A stretch of DNA of 49,614 nucleotides. Source: Deltaproteobacteria bacterium. GTDB lineage: Bacteria > Desulfobacterota > Dissulfuribacteria > Dissulfuribacterales > UBA3076. The position numbers were made by a program, and so were the translations under genes. Below are positions 13,867 through 23,168 of the stretch, one piece after another (position 1 is the first letter of the stretch; every line of letters starts with the position of its first letter). The DNA lies in the NCBI GenBank assembly GCA_003194495.1, contig PQXE01000024.1, positions 1 to 49,614 of the forward strand. Direction: 5' to 3'. The notes below the pieces were generated by a model. The model searched no databases, was not told the origin of the DNA, and saw only the letters and a program-made list of their open reading frames with translations.

Positions 13867-15840
13867 CTAAGACAACATCAGGAACTCTTTCACCTTCCCG
13901 GCAAGGCTTTCGGCATCAAGGCCCTGAACGCGATACAGGTCATCCGGCTTGCCTGAAGAACCATAGTGTGTCACTCCCAGAGTGAGGAGCTGCCGGTGTA
14001 CGCCTGCCGCTACAAGTACCTGCGCCACCATAGCCCCCAAGCCTGTGTGAGCTACATGGTCTTCAACCGTTATGAGAGGCCCTTTCTTGGCCGCCTCAAG
14101 TATTGATTCTTTGTCTATAGGTTTGAGTGAGGCCATATTGAGCACACCTGTTGACAGGCCCTCTGAGTCAAGAATTGACCATGCTTCGAGAACATGGGAT
14201 GTGGCTGAGCCATAGGTAAGAAAAGTGGCCTTGTCCCCCTGTCTCAACCAGTCTGCCTGCCCGGGCCAAAACACATAGTACGCATCGAAAAACGGTTTTC
14301 CATCCTCTGTGGTAATAATTGACAACTTAGACCTTCCCATACCCACAAAGACATTGCCCGGATTGGTGGCCAGATAACGAACTATCCTGTCGGTTTGATT
14401 TGGATCTGCCGGCATGAATATGGAGAAGCCAAAGAGGTTGTTGAAAAGTCCTACATAGTCGATACTTTGATGGGTCGGGCCATCTTCTCCCACGTCCAGT
14501 CCTACGTGAGTGGACACAATTTTGAGGTGGGTTTCATTGAGGTCATTTAAACGGTGCTGGTTGTAAGTCTCTGCCGCGGTAAAGACCCCAAAGGTGCTGA
14601 AGAAGGTAACTAATCCCTCTCTGCTCACCGCTCCGGCGCAGGTAGCTGTGTGGTGCTCTTGTATGCCTGTCTCTATGAAGGCGGTGGGTGAAACATTGTG
14701 AAACCCCTGCATTTTTACTGATCCTTCCAGATCACAGCTAAATCCTACGATTTTTGGGGCAAAATCCTGAACATTGTTCTTTTGAGCCAGATCCTTTAAT
14801 GCTGCGCCGTATGCAGAGCGGCAGTCTGTTTTGGTCTCAACGCCGTAAACAATGGGTTCTCCATGGTCAATAGATGGGAAATCCGTCTCTGGTATTTTGC
14901 AGGGTCCCTTTATTTTGTGTTCAGCCCTGTTTTTTGACCACAGCTCAAGTAGGTCCTGATCTTGTCCCAGTTCTCTCAAAGCCGCCTCGGCATCATCTTT
15001 CGGCAGCGGAGACCCATGATACTTTGCCTTGTCTTCCATAAAAGAGATGCCTTTTCCCATGACGGTACGCATGACCATAACCGTGGGGCGGCTGGGCGTA
15101 AGGCCGTCATGTACCCATGCCCTTTTCAGTGCCTGGAATATGGTCTGGAAATCATGGCCGTCCGGTACATATAATACATTCCAGCCTGCGGCAGCATATT
15201 CATCTCTTACACGGACCGGCATAACATCTTCAGTGGATCCTCCAATCTGGAGGTGATTTCTGTCGACTACACCGATCAGGTTTCCTTGCCTGAATTTTGT
15301 TGCAAAACGTCTGGCTTCAGCTATCTGTCCCTTCTGCTGTTCTCCGTCACCCATGAGGACGATTGTTTTGCCCGGCCGGCCAAAGAGATTTTGGGCAAGA
15401 CATATGCCTGTACCTACTGAAAGTCCCTGGCCAAGATTTCCAGTATTCCACTCAATTCCCGGCATGGTTTGTTCTACGTGGCCGGCACATGGTGAACCGG
15501 CACGACGAAACTCGGTAAGGAAATTTTCCTCTGAGAAATAACCAAATTCAGCGAGTACGCTGTATACGCACGGAGAGACATGCCCGATGCTTACGACTAC
15601 GCGGTCACGATCCGGCCAGAGGGGTTCTGCCGGACGGTGTTTGATTATGCTGTAAAGGACAAGCAGGGTGTGCAGGGAAGAAAGAGAGCCACCCGGATGA
15701 CCGCTTTTTGCAAGGGTAGTGGAAAGGATAATGTGCGTGGCACATCTGTTCCACATGGTCCGTAGCTCAGAGATCTGTTCCTGTGTAAGTTCGTTTTGTT
15801 TTTCTATATCTATGTGAAACATATGGCAAGCATCTTTCAC
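13867..15840 (-). CDS. tkt: transketolase
   Basis: A full-length (up to 657 residues) thiamine-diphosphate enzyme that exchanges two-carbon units in the non-oxidative pentose phosphate pathway. The N-terminal domain has SGHPGGSLSS and the cofactor motif GDGEQQKGQIAEARRFA (from 164); the central domain has IETGIQEHHTATCAGAVSREG and LDVGEDGPTHQSIDYVGLF; the C-terminal transketolase domain ends normally. Both halves are fused, unlike the split archaeal or clostridial type. The long frame begins at GTG 15840, but ATG 15822 (MFHIDIEK) is an equally likely start. The start region overlaps a family-3 repeat end (15825-15863), so the natural leader may have been replaced. Confidence 0.93.
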   Translation of the reverse strand: MKDACHMFHIDIEKQNELTQEQISELRTMWNRCATHIILSTTLAKSGHPGGSLSSLHTLLVLYSIIKHRPAEPLWPDRDRVVVSIGHVSPCVYSVLAEFGYFSEENFLTEFRRAGSPCAGHVEQTMPGIEWNTGNLGQGLSVGTGICLAQNLFGRPGKTIVLMGDGEQQKGQIAEARRFATKFRQGNLIGVVDRNHLQIGGSTEDVMPVRVRDEYAAAGWNVLYVPDGHDFQTIFQALKRAWVHDGLTPSRPTVMVMRTVMGKGISFMEDKAKYHGSPLPKDDAEAALRELGQDQDLLELWSKNRAEHKIKGPCKIPETDFPSIDHGEPIVYGVETKTDCRSAYGAALKDLAQKNNVQDFAPKIVGFSCDLEGSVKMQGFHNVSPTAFIETGIQEHHTATCAGAVSREGLVTFFSTFGVFTAAETYNQHRLNDLNETHLKIVSTHVGLDVGEDGPTHQSIDYVGLFNNLFGFSIFMPADPNQTDRIVRYLATNPGNVFVGMGRSKLSIITTEDGKPFFDAYYVFWPGQADWLRQGDKATFLTYGSATSHVLEAWSILDSEGLSTGVLNMASLKPIDKESILEAAKKGPLITVEDHVAHTGLGAMVAQVLVAAGVHRQLLTLGVTHYGSSGKPDDLYRVQGLDAESLAGKVKEFLMLS

Positions 15841-15863
15841 GACAAATCAAAAGCAGTTTACAC
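15825..15863 (-). repeat. solo end of family-3 element at the transketolase start
   Basis: On the minus strand it reads GTGTAAACTGCTTTTGATTT followed by a GTGAAAGATGCTTGCC variant of the conserved ATGAAGGATGCC end. It covers the first codons of the longer transketolase frame. Confidence 0.55.
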
Positions 15864-15899
15864 TTTTTCAGTTTCGACAGCGGTTACTTCAGTAAGGGT

Positions 15900-16463
15900 T
15901 TATTTCTTATCTTTTTTGCCCTTGGATTTTACCTTGTTATCGTAGGCTCTTATGACCTCGTCAGTGATATCTACTTCAGAGGCATTAAAATATATACCAG
16001 GCATATTTTTTTCCAAAATGATTGTGTATCCACCTTTCTCACCAATACTGGTCACAACCTTTTCAAGTTCCTTGAGTACCGGCTCCATACTTTTGGATTC
16101 TGCCTGGCGCATTTCAAACTGGGCATCGTCGCTTTGATCTTTAAAATCCCGAATGGCTTTCTTATATTCGCGTTCTTTTTCTGCCTTGGCATCCTCATTC
16201 ATCAAAGGGGCTTTTTCCCCAAGGTCTTCTTTAAATGCCTTCAACTCATCTTGTTTAGCCTTGAGTTTTTTCTGTAGGCCTTCAAATTTTTTATTGAGTT
16301 TTTTCATGGCCTTTTGGCCGGCCACGGATTTTCGCACCACGTTTTGCATATTAATAACAGCTATCTTTACCTGTACGGTTTCTTCAGCAGTTACACTGCA
16401 GCACAGGACCGTGGTCCACAGAAAAATCAGCAGCACAGGTATTAAGCTTAGGCGACCTTTCAT
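15900..16463 (-). CDS. OmpH/Skp family periplasmic chaperone
   Basis: A 187-residue exported protein. The signal peptide is LSLIPVLLIFLWTTVLCCSV with cleavage near TAEE. The mature part starts with IAVINMQNVVRKSVAGQKAM, the conserved N-terminal strand of OmpH/Skp, followed by a long Lys/Glu-rich coiled coil (about 55-130, FEGLQKKLKAKQDELKAFKE) and a C-terminal strand (GGYTIILEKNMPGIYFNASEVDIT). Skp binds unfolded outer-membrane proteins in the periplasm. It is separated from transketolase by 59 bp and from pal by 125 bp, all on the same strand. The usual bamA/lpxD neighbours are absent. Confidence 0.85.
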   Translation of the reverse strand: MKGRLSLIPVLLIFLWTTVLCCSVTAEETVQVKIAVINMQNVVRKSVAGQKAMKKLNKKFEGLQKKLKAKQDELKAFKEDLGEKAPLMNEDAKAEKEREYKKAIRDFKDQSDDAQFEMRQAESKSMEPVLKELEKVVTSIGEKGGYTIILEKNMPGIYFNASEVDITDEVIRAYDNKVKSKGKKDKK

Positions 16464-16588
16464 AAGGCAATCACTACCTCCTGAGCCTTTTCATAACTCC
16501 TGTCATATGGCTCTGTCTGCAAAATAATGACCACGGCGTCACAATGCAACGCGTGGCCATAGTTTACTTGGATGATAAATTTTTTAGA

Positions 16589-17185
16589 CTACTTTATGGC
16601 AACAAAGTCATCTCTACGATTTTTTGCCCATGCGTCCTCGTTTTGCTCCGAATCCAGAGGCCGTTCCTCACCAAAGCTCACAGTTCCTATACGATCCGGG
16701 TTTACCCCCAGATTGACAAGATATGCCTGGGCGCCTCTTGCCCTTCTTTCCCCAAGGGCCAAGTTATACTCATTAGTGCCGCGCTCATCACAGTTACCCT
16801 GGATTTCGATCATGACCTCCGGATGATCAAGGAGGAACAGAGCATTCTCTTCCATTACGGATTTCATGTCGTCACGGATGTTGAAACGGTCAAAATCAAA
16901 GTATACGGGATGCATGGGGGCGCTGGTTCTGCCCTCAGAGATAGTTTCTCCAAAGTCGGCAGCAGTGCCCATAGCTTTGCCTGGAATTTCCGTCTCACCT
17001 ATACCAACTTCAGTCATACCGGGCATTCCTTCAGGCCCTATGCCCGATTTCCCGATCTGCTCAGTGGCAAGTACTTCTTCTCCGCCTCTTACTGGTTTTT
17101 TGCCACATCCGGCAAGAAGTGCCAGGCTTAATATCGAGATCAGTACCAGCAAACAAATTTTTACTCCCATATTTTCCCAATACAT
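16589..17185 (-). CDS. pal: peptidoglycan-associated lipoprotein Pal
   Basis: I place the start at ATG 17185, six bases after GGGAGG, giving 198 residues; a longer frame to 17221 lacks a ribosome site. The signal peptide ends in the lipobox LLAGC. A flexible Gly/Pro-rich linker precedes an OmpA-like domain with VYFDFDRFNIRDD, VMIEIQGNCDERGTNEYNLAL, GERRARGAQAYLVNLGV and the terminal DDFVAIK. The NCDERGT-x-EYN motif is the Pal peptidoglycan (meso-DAP) binding signature. Pal tethers the outer membrane to the wall with Tol proteins. No tolB gene is next to it here. The upstream 350 bp hold only repeat elements. Confidence 0.92.
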   Translation of the reverse strand: MYWENMGVKICLLVLISILSLALLAGCGKKPVRGGEEVLATEQIGKSGIGPEGMPGMTEVGIGETEIPGKAMGTAADFGETISEGRTSAPMHPVYFDFDRFNIRDDMKSVMEENALFLLDHPEVMIEIQGNCDERGTNEYNLALGERRARGAQAYLVNLGVNPDRIGTVSFGEERPLDSEQNEDAWAKNRRDDFVAIK

Positions 17186-17304
17186 AAACGCCTCCCGCAA
17201 AATAGTTTTCTGTCGCACCATGCAACTACCATTGAATTACACTTGAAATCCACAGATTATACTTCACTTTAGCAGAGGAGAAACAAAATTCAACCCGTTT
17301 TATT

Positions 17305-17513
17305 GGCATCTTTCATTTTGTAGTTTACACTTTTTCAACATAGACGGATGCCAGCCGTTAGCCGTTAGCCGTTAGCTATAGGTGAAAACTTTGTATAAAA
17401 ACGGGTTATTAAGCTAAAAGCTAACGGTCGGTAGCTAATCTCACAGGTCATATTTTTCGAGGTATATTACTCCCAAAAATGTAAACTACTTTTGGCTTGC
17501 TATGAAGGATGCC
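17305..17513. repeat. complete family-3 element plus TTAGC-rich palindromes
   Basis: The left end GGCATCTTTCAT ... TAGTTTACAC (17305-17330) mirrors the right end GTAAACTACTTTTGGC ... ATGAAGGATGCC (17480-17513). Between them lie TTAGC/GCTAA-rich segments (17350-17440). A further GCTAAACGCTAATGGCTAAC run follows at 17530-17566. The 350-bp gap between pal and the amidase gene is filled by these repeats; no gene is seen. Confidence 0.65.
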
Positions 17514-17571
17514 AACAGTTTTATCCAAAAGCTAAACGCTAATGGCTAACAGCTAATCGCTCAACTTAGGT

Positions 17572-19350
17572 TCAAGGAAGATAGGCCAATTTGGTGCCAC
17601 TGATATATGATTTTATGCCGTTTACGATTCCCTCGGCCACGCGGTCCAGATAGCGGTCACTTTTGAGGCGCTTCTCCTCTTTCCTGTTACTGATAAACGA
17701 TACTTCAACAAGAACAGAAGGCATCCTTGCACCTATCAGGACAAAGAATGGGGCCTGTTTGACTCCTTTGCTTTTTACATTGCCATATTTTTTTCTGAGG
17801 TTTTTTACAACTTCCTTCTGCACATAACCTGCCAGGCGTGAGGACTCATCGACCTTGGTGTTTTTCATTATGTCGTTGAGAATGTTCTTGAGATCCCCTA
17901 TGCTTTTAGTGGATGTAGCATTTTCTCTAGCTGCCACCCTCATGGCCTCTTTATCCAGGGCAAAGTTTAAAAAGTAGGTCTCAACTCCACTAGCTCTCCT
18001 GTTGGGAGCTGCATTTGCGTGAATAGACACAAAGAGATCGGCCTTTTTGGCGTTTGCAATGGCAGTCCTTTGTGTAAGTGGTAGGAACCGATCTTTCTTT
18101 CTGGTCATGATAACCTGGCAGCCAAGGTCTTTTTTAAGTCGTGAAGCTACTTTTTTCGAAATTTTGAGCACAACGTCTTTTTCCCTCAGGCCGGTAGGCC
18201 CGATAGCCCCAGGATCCTTTCCGCCATGGCCGGCATCTATCACCACTCGTTTTACGCAGAGGCCCAACTGTTGCGGGAGAGAAAGGTCATCACCTTTTAA
18301 TCGGCCCCTGGTCTTTTTATATATTTTTGAGAAATAATTCTCTCCAAAGGCGTCCACCACCACCCTGAAGGGGTCCTCGAGGTAAAACATTTTGGTCTTA
18401 TGGGTCTTCCTGAGATCAAGTACCACCCGGACTGTATTACGGTTGAACTGAGCTACTCGTACTCCTTTGAGCAGCCCGTCCTGTATAGAAATGTTGCCTT
18501 TGAGGTTTTGCCCTATACGGGCCGGCTTGAGGTCTAAATAAACACGTTCCGGAAGATGCTTAGTCTTATTAGCAGGAAGATATCCCTTCTTAAAGGATAC
18601 AGGGCCTGCCATGTCAATTACTACCCTGGTGTAGTCTGAAGCGGACCAATGCCTCACATCGCGCACAGTGGCAAGCTTTGCGCCTGGAGCAATCCTCGGG
18701 CTGGAGAGGCCGGCAGACCCTTTTTCCTTTTCATAATGTGTTGTCTGCTTTAAAGGTTTTGTTTTTTGCCGTTGCTTAGGACCTAAGGTTTTCAGCTTGT
18801 TTCCGGCAATCCGGGCCTTGTCTCTTTTAGGGTATTCCTTAACTATCTTTTCCCAGGCATCCCGGGCCATTCCGGTATTTCCAGTACGTTTGTAAAGGTC
18901 GCCCAGGGCGTTGAGGGCGTCATCTGCCAGGCGGTTTTCAGGAAATCTTTCTACCATGACCTGATATCGCTCAATGGCCTCCCTGATGTCCTTCCCTGCC
19001 CCTGAATAACCATATAATTCACTGTAGCAACGGGCCATCATGAAGAGGGTCTTTGGGGCAACCTTCTTGTCATTGGGGTAAGTGAGATAAACTTTCCTGA
19101 ACTTCTTGATTACCCGGACCCATGCTGTCCTGTGAGTGCGGAGCCGGGAATTCCCGGCAAGGCGATCGTATTCGGATTTGGCCTGACGATAGGTATATTC
19201 AGCCCTGCCGGGCTTTGCGTGGGCAAAGTCCAGGGCAATCAGCAAAAATGTCCCTGATAGGAAAACAATGATAAACAAAGATAAAAAAAACCGTAGCCGG
19301 ACGCAGTTATGCTTAGATAATAACAGGCTCATGGCTTTAAGAATCCGCAC
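17572..19350 (-). CDS. amiC: N-acetylmuramoyl-L-alanine amidase with TPR and AMIN domains
   Basis: A 592-residue periplasmic cell-wall amidase. After an uncleaved or long signal segment (about 19-45) comes a TPR-like region (about 50-190, ALNALGDLYKRTGNTGMARDAWEKIV), an AMIN domain (about 225-335, LATVRDVRHWSASDYTRVVIDM), and a zinc amidase_3 domain (about 368-585). Zinc ligands and catalytic residues are visible: H375 (DAGHGG), E390, H444 (VSIHANA) and the Glu of VLVEVSFISN. It cleaves the amide between MurNAc and the stem peptide during daughter-cell separation. The frame opens at GTG 19350; ATG 19332 is an alternative. It lies 22 bp after mutS and probably shares its transcript. Confidence 0.9.
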   Translation of the reverse strand: MRILKAMSLLLSKHNCVRLRFFLSLFIIVFLSGTFLLIALDFAHAKPGRAEYTYRQAKSEYDRLAGNSRLRTHRTAWVRVIKKFRKVYLTYPNDKKVAPKTLFMMARCYSELYGYSGAGKDIREAIERYQVMVERFPENRLADDALNALGDLYKRTGNTGMARDAWEKIVKEYPKRDKARIAGNKLKTLGPKQRQKTKPLKQTTHYEKEKGSAGLSSPRIAPGAKLATVRDVRHWSASDYTRVVIDMAGPVSFKKGYLPANKTKHLPERVYLDLKPARIGQNLKGNISIQDGLLKGVRVAQFNRNTVRVVLDLRKTHKTKMFYLEDPFRVVVDAFGENYFSKIYKKTRGRLKGDDLSLPQQLGLCVKRVVIDAGHGGKDPGAIGPTGLREKDVVLKISKKVASRLKKDLGCQVIMTRKKDRFLPLTQRTAIANAKKADLFVSIHANAAPNRRASGVETYFLNFALDKEAMRVAARENATSTKSIGDLKNILNDIMKNTKVDESSRLAGYVQKEVVKNLRKKYGNVKSKGVKQAPFFVLIGARMPSVLVEVSFISNRKEEKRLKSDRYLDRVAEGIVNGIKSYISGTKLAYLP

Positions 19351-19372
19351 TCTTTTGTGTTTATATGCGGTT

Positions 19373-22075
19373 TCATGTTGTCTTTTTACTTTTTTCTGCC
19401 ATGGATTTGAGTTCTGTTAAGTAGTTAATGGCTTCAAGAGGTGTCATATTATTGATATCGGCGGAGAGTACCTTTTCCCTGAGTTCAGCCCCCTGATCAA
19501 TGACAAGTGGTAGGGGCATCTGGGCCGGATGCTGCTGCTTAGGCCTCTTTTTCCGTACAGGACCGGCAGTAATTTCCTTTTTGTCCTTAGATGTCCTCTT
19601 TTCAATACTTTTCAGGATCTCCTTGGCCTTTTTGATTACTGACTCAGGCACACCGGCCAGGGCGGCAACCTGGATTCCGTAGCTGCGGCTGGTGAACCCA
19701 TCCACCAGCCGTCGCAAAAAGACTATCTGATCCTCCCACTCTTTAACAGCTATATGCATGTTGCGCACCCTGTCGTACTTTTTTGCCAGGTCTGTCAGCT
19801 CATGATAATGAGTGGCAAAGAGAGTTTTTACTCCCTTTTTGTCTTTATACAATAAGTTTTCCGCCACTGCCCATGCGATGGCAAGGCCGTCGTAGGTGCT
19901 TGTACCCCGGCCTATTTCGTCCAGGATTACAAGGCTTTGGCTCGTGGCGTTATGCAGGATATTTGCTGTTTCATTCATTTCCACCATGAATGTACTCTGG
20001 CCGCGGGTCAAGTAATCTGTAGCACCTACCCGTGTGAATATCCGGTCCACCACACCTATCTGTGCCTCCTCCGCAGGGACAAAGCTTCCCATCTGGGCCA
20101 TTAAGACAATAAGGGCGGTCTGCCTGAGGACCGTGGATTTACCAGCCATGTTCGGCCCGGTTATAATCAGGATCTGGGAATTGCGGTAGTTCAGCTCCAC
20201 GTCGTTTGGAACAAAACCTTCCTTCAGGGTATATTCTATAACCGGATGTCTGCCTTGACGAATGCAAATTCCCATTTCATGATCCAGCTTCGGTCTCACG
20301 TAGTTATAACGTTCAGCCGCCTCTGCAAGGGAAGACATGCAGTCTATCCTTGCCAGTGCGGCAGCAGTTTTTTGTAGGCGGGTTCCTGCTTCAGCTACTT
20401 GAAGCCGGATATCCAGAAACAGCTCGAATTCAAGGGTCAGCCTCCGGTCCTGTGCAGTGAGGATATTTGATTCTATCTCCTTTAGTTCCGGAGTAATATA
20501 GCGTTCCGCCGCCACAAGGGTCTGCTTCCTGATGTAATCATCAGGGACAATACCGGCCCTGGCCTTTGAAATCTCAAGGTAATAACCAAAGACCTTGTTA
20601 AATCCGACCTTGAGAGACGGGATGCCGGTCCTCTCCCGTTCTCCGGCTTCCAACCCGGCGATAAAAGACCTGCCATTTCTCTGGATATGAATAAGCTCAT
20701 CAAGCTCTTTGTTGAATCCCTCCCTGATGAGCCTTCCCTCTCTGAGAAGCACCGGGCAGTCATCCCTTATGGAACGGTTTATGATATCTGCTATGTCCTG
20801 CAAGGGATCCAGAGCAATGTGAATTTCAGTCAAATCCCCTTTTTCATCTTTTTTGAAAGAGGGACTTTGCAAAAGACTCTCAAGGGCATTTTTTATCCCT
20901 GGTATTCGATTAATGGATTGCTTGAGGGCCAGGAGGTCTCTCCCATTTGCAGTGCCAAGGACTGTTCTGGCCACGAGTCGCTCAATGTCATAAACCCGGC
21001 GCATCTCTTTTCTTAAATTTTCTCGAACCGAAGGACTTTCTTTAAGGATTTCCACGGCAGACAGCCTGCCTTGTATTTCAGCAATATCTCTTGAGGGATA
21101 GAGAATCCATTTTTTGAGAAGACGCCCTCCCATTGGAGTTACAGTAAGGTCCAGAACGTCCAACAGAGTACCTTGGCGACCACGGTCCAAAGAATTTGAC
21201 AGCAGCTCCAGGTTTCGTTTTGTGGCCTCATCTATGATGAGCTGATCGTTCAGGCGATAAGGTTTTAGATGGTTTATATGAGATGCTTCGCCCTTTTGGG
21301 TCTCAGAGGTGTACGCTAGAAGCGCCCCTGCCGCCCCGATGCCGGAACTAAGCCCCGCCAGTCCGAAGCCATCCAGGGAAAGGATCCTGAAATGTTCCTG
21401 AAGGTCTGCTTTAGCCCTGTCATACTGCCACCATACGTCCGGCCTGAAACTCAGAAAGGTCCCTGGGATGGCCTGTTTCACCCGGGCAACAAGTTGTCCT
21501 TCCTGCCGGCTCTCCGGCAAGAGGACTTCCGCAGGCTCCAGACGGAAGAGTTCTGTGAGGGCCTCTTCCTCACTGAAAAGTTCGGTCACCCTGAATTCTC
21601 CTGTTGAGATGTCAAGACAAGAAAGTCCCCACGGATCTTTAGTGCTTCCGGGATTTATAGAAATCAGGAAGTTGTTGGTTTTGGCTCCTATGCTCCCTTC
21701 TGTGGTGATGAGTCCGGGAGTCATCACACGAATCACTTCCCTTTTGACTAACCCTTTGGCCTTTTTCGGGTCTTCCACCTGCTCACATATTGCCACCCTG
21801 TGCCCGGACTGCACAAGCCTGGTCAGATAGTTCTCGGCCGCATGTACCGGGACGCCACACATTGGAATTTTTTCCTCTTTGTGCTTGTTCCTGGATGTAA
21901 GTGTGATTTCCAAAATCCGCGAGGCTATCTTGGCATCATCCAGAAACATTTCATAAAAATCTCCCATGCGAAAAAATAAAATTGCGTCAGGATACTGGGA
22001 TTTAATGCCCTTATATTGTTGCAACATAGGGGTGATATTTTTCGTTTTATCTTTTATGTTCTGGTTCTGTGCCAT
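19373..22075 (-). CDS. mutS: DNA mismatch repair protein MutS
   Basis: A complete 900-residue MutS1. The mismatch-contact motif F-x-E is at 40-42 (GDFYEMF), the connector and lever/clamp regions are of normal length, and the ATPase has Walker A GPNMAGKST (640-648), Walker B VILDEIGRGTSTYDG and the LFATHYHELTDL box. A C-terminal helix-turn-helix-like tail (MTPLEAINYLTELKSMA) is present, as in the E. coli protein. It recognises base mismatches and recruits MutL; no mutL is in the window. It is divergent from the prenyl synthase gene with a 72-bp gap that should hold both promoters. Confidence 0.97.
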   Translation of the reverse strand: MAQNQNIKDKTKNITPMLQQYKGIKSQYPDAILFFRMGDFYEMFLDDAKIASRILEITLTSRNKHKEEKIPMCGVPVHAAENYLTRLVQSGHRVAICEQVEDPKKAKGLVKREVIRVMTPGLITTEGSIGAKTNNFLISINPGSTKDPWGLSCLDISTGEFRVTELFSEEEALTELFRLEPAEVLLPESRQEGQLVARVKQAIPGTFLSFRPDVWWQYDRAKADLQEHFRILSLDGFGLAGLSSGIGAAGALLAYTSETQKGEASHINHLKPYRLNDQLIIDEATKRNLELLSNSLDRGRQGTLLDVLDLTVTPMGGRLLKKWILYPSRDIAEIQGRLSAVEILKESPSVRENLRKEMRRVYDIERLVARTVLGTANGRDLLALKQSINRIPGIKNALESLLQSPSFKKDEKGDLTEIHIALDPLQDIADIINRSIRDDCPVLLREGRLIREGFNKELDELIHIQRNGRSFIAGLEAGERERTGIPSLKVGFNKVFGYYLEISKARAGIVPDDYIRKQTLVAAERYITPELKEIESNILTAQDRRLTLEFELFLDIRLQVAEAGTRLQKTAAALARIDCMSSLAEAAERYNYVRPKLDHEMGICIRQGRHPVIEYTLKEGFVPNDVELNYRNSQILIITGPNMAGKSTVLRQTALIVLMAQMGSFVPAEEAQIGVVDRIFTRVGATDYLTRGQSTFMVEMNETANILHNATSQSLVILDEIGRGTSTYDGLAIAWAVAENLLYKDKKGVKTLFATHYHELTDLAKKYDRVRNMHIAVKEWEDQIVFLRRLVDGFTSRSYGIQVAALAGVPESVIKKAKEILKSIEKRTSKDKKEITAGPVRKKRPKQQHPAQMPLPLVIDQGAELREKVLSADINNMTPLEAINYLTELKSMAEKSKKTT

Positions 22076-22147
22076 TACGTGAGCATAGCCCTTTATTATT
22101 TTCTATGTTATTTCTTTATTCAAGATTAGGAAAGGGGGTTTGTATGG

Positions 22148-23158
22148 GTGGAGGCATCTCCAGTGAAGTTATCTGACCACGAATCTAAGGTCAAAGGCAT
22201 TTTAGACTCTTTTAAACCTGATTTTGAAAAAATTGAGCAGGTGCTGAACAGGCATTTTGTTTCCCATATACCCTTTGTAAACAAAGTAAGCCAGTACATC
22301 ATTTTTGCAGGAGGAAAACGTCTAAGGCCACTACTTACCGTATGCGCTGCAAGATTATGCGGAAGAGACGATGATGCAGTGTTCGGTCTTTCAGCAGTCC
22401 CGGAGTACCTCCATGCCGCCAGTCTTCTCCACGATGACGTAGTAGATGAAGGTGTGCTGCGTCGCGGTAAGTCCCCTGCCTATAAAATCTGGGGGAATAA
22501 GGCTACTGTCCTGGTTGGAGATTTCCTTTATGGCAGGGCCATTGAGCTTGCCAGCCGGTTCGGGGATACTCGCATAGCAGAAGCCATTGCAGAGACAGTT
22601 GCCCTGATGTCCGAGGGTGAGATTATACAACTTTTACAGGCAAAGACCCCGAGCTTTGACGAGGTGACCTATCTGGAAATCATTGACAGAAAGACAGCCT
22701 CGCTGATTTCTGCATCATGTAAAATCGGGGCGCTCCTTGCCGGTGCCGGAAAGTCCGAGGTGCAGGCCCTAAGCGACTATGGCCTATACATGGGCCAGGC
22801 ATTTCAGATGATTGACGACATCCTTGATTATACTGCGGATGCCGGTGAGTTGGGAAAGGCGATCGGGACAGACCTTGCGGAGGGAAAAATTACACTGCCC
22901 CTTGTTGTGGCCATTGAAAAGGCATCTTCCAAAGAAAAAGAGAGGTTGTTACAGGTGCTCAGTGGTGGCAATCCCTCCGGGAAGGAACTTGTGTGGGTGA
23001 AGGATTTGCTGTCCAATACCGGGGGATTGGATTATACGCGAAGTCGGGCAAAAGTCTTGGTTGGCTTGGCCTGTGAAAGTTTAGAGACATTTGCTCCATT
23101 AGAGACAAAGGATTTGCTCCATGGCCTTGCATGGTTTGTTTTAGAGCGTCATAAGTGA
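22148..23158 (+). CDS. ispB: long-chain polyprenyl diphosphate synthase
   Basis: A 336-residue trans-isoprenyl diphosphate synthase that extends farnesyl-PP with isopentenyl-PP to make the side chain of a respiratory quinone. The first Asp-rich motif is DDVVD (96-100) with Ala/Ser at the positions before it, which favours long products; the second is DDILD (223-227). GGKRLRPLL (55-63) binds the substrate. The start is a GTG with GGAAAGGGGG upstream. The product length (C35-C45) cannot be read from sequence. It is followed after 10 bp by a deacetylase-like gene, probably in one transcript. Confidence 0.92.
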   Translation: MEASPVKLSDHESKVKGILDSFKPDFEKIEQVLNRHFVSHIPFVNKVSQYIIFAGGKRLRPLLTVCAARLCGRDDDAVFGLSAVPEYLHAASLLHDDVVDEGVLRRGKSPAYKIWGNKATVLVGDFLYGRAIELASRFGDTRIAEAIAETVALMSEGEIIQLLQAKTPSFDEVTYLEIIDRKTASLISASCKIGALLAGAGKSEVQALSDYGLYMGQAFQMIDDILDYTADAGELGKAIGTDLAEGKITLPLVVAIEKASSKEKERLLQVLSGGNPSGKELVWVKDLLSNTGGLDYTRSRAKVLVGLACESLETFAPLETKDLLHGLAWFVLERHK

Positions 23159-23168
23159 GGTTAAGACA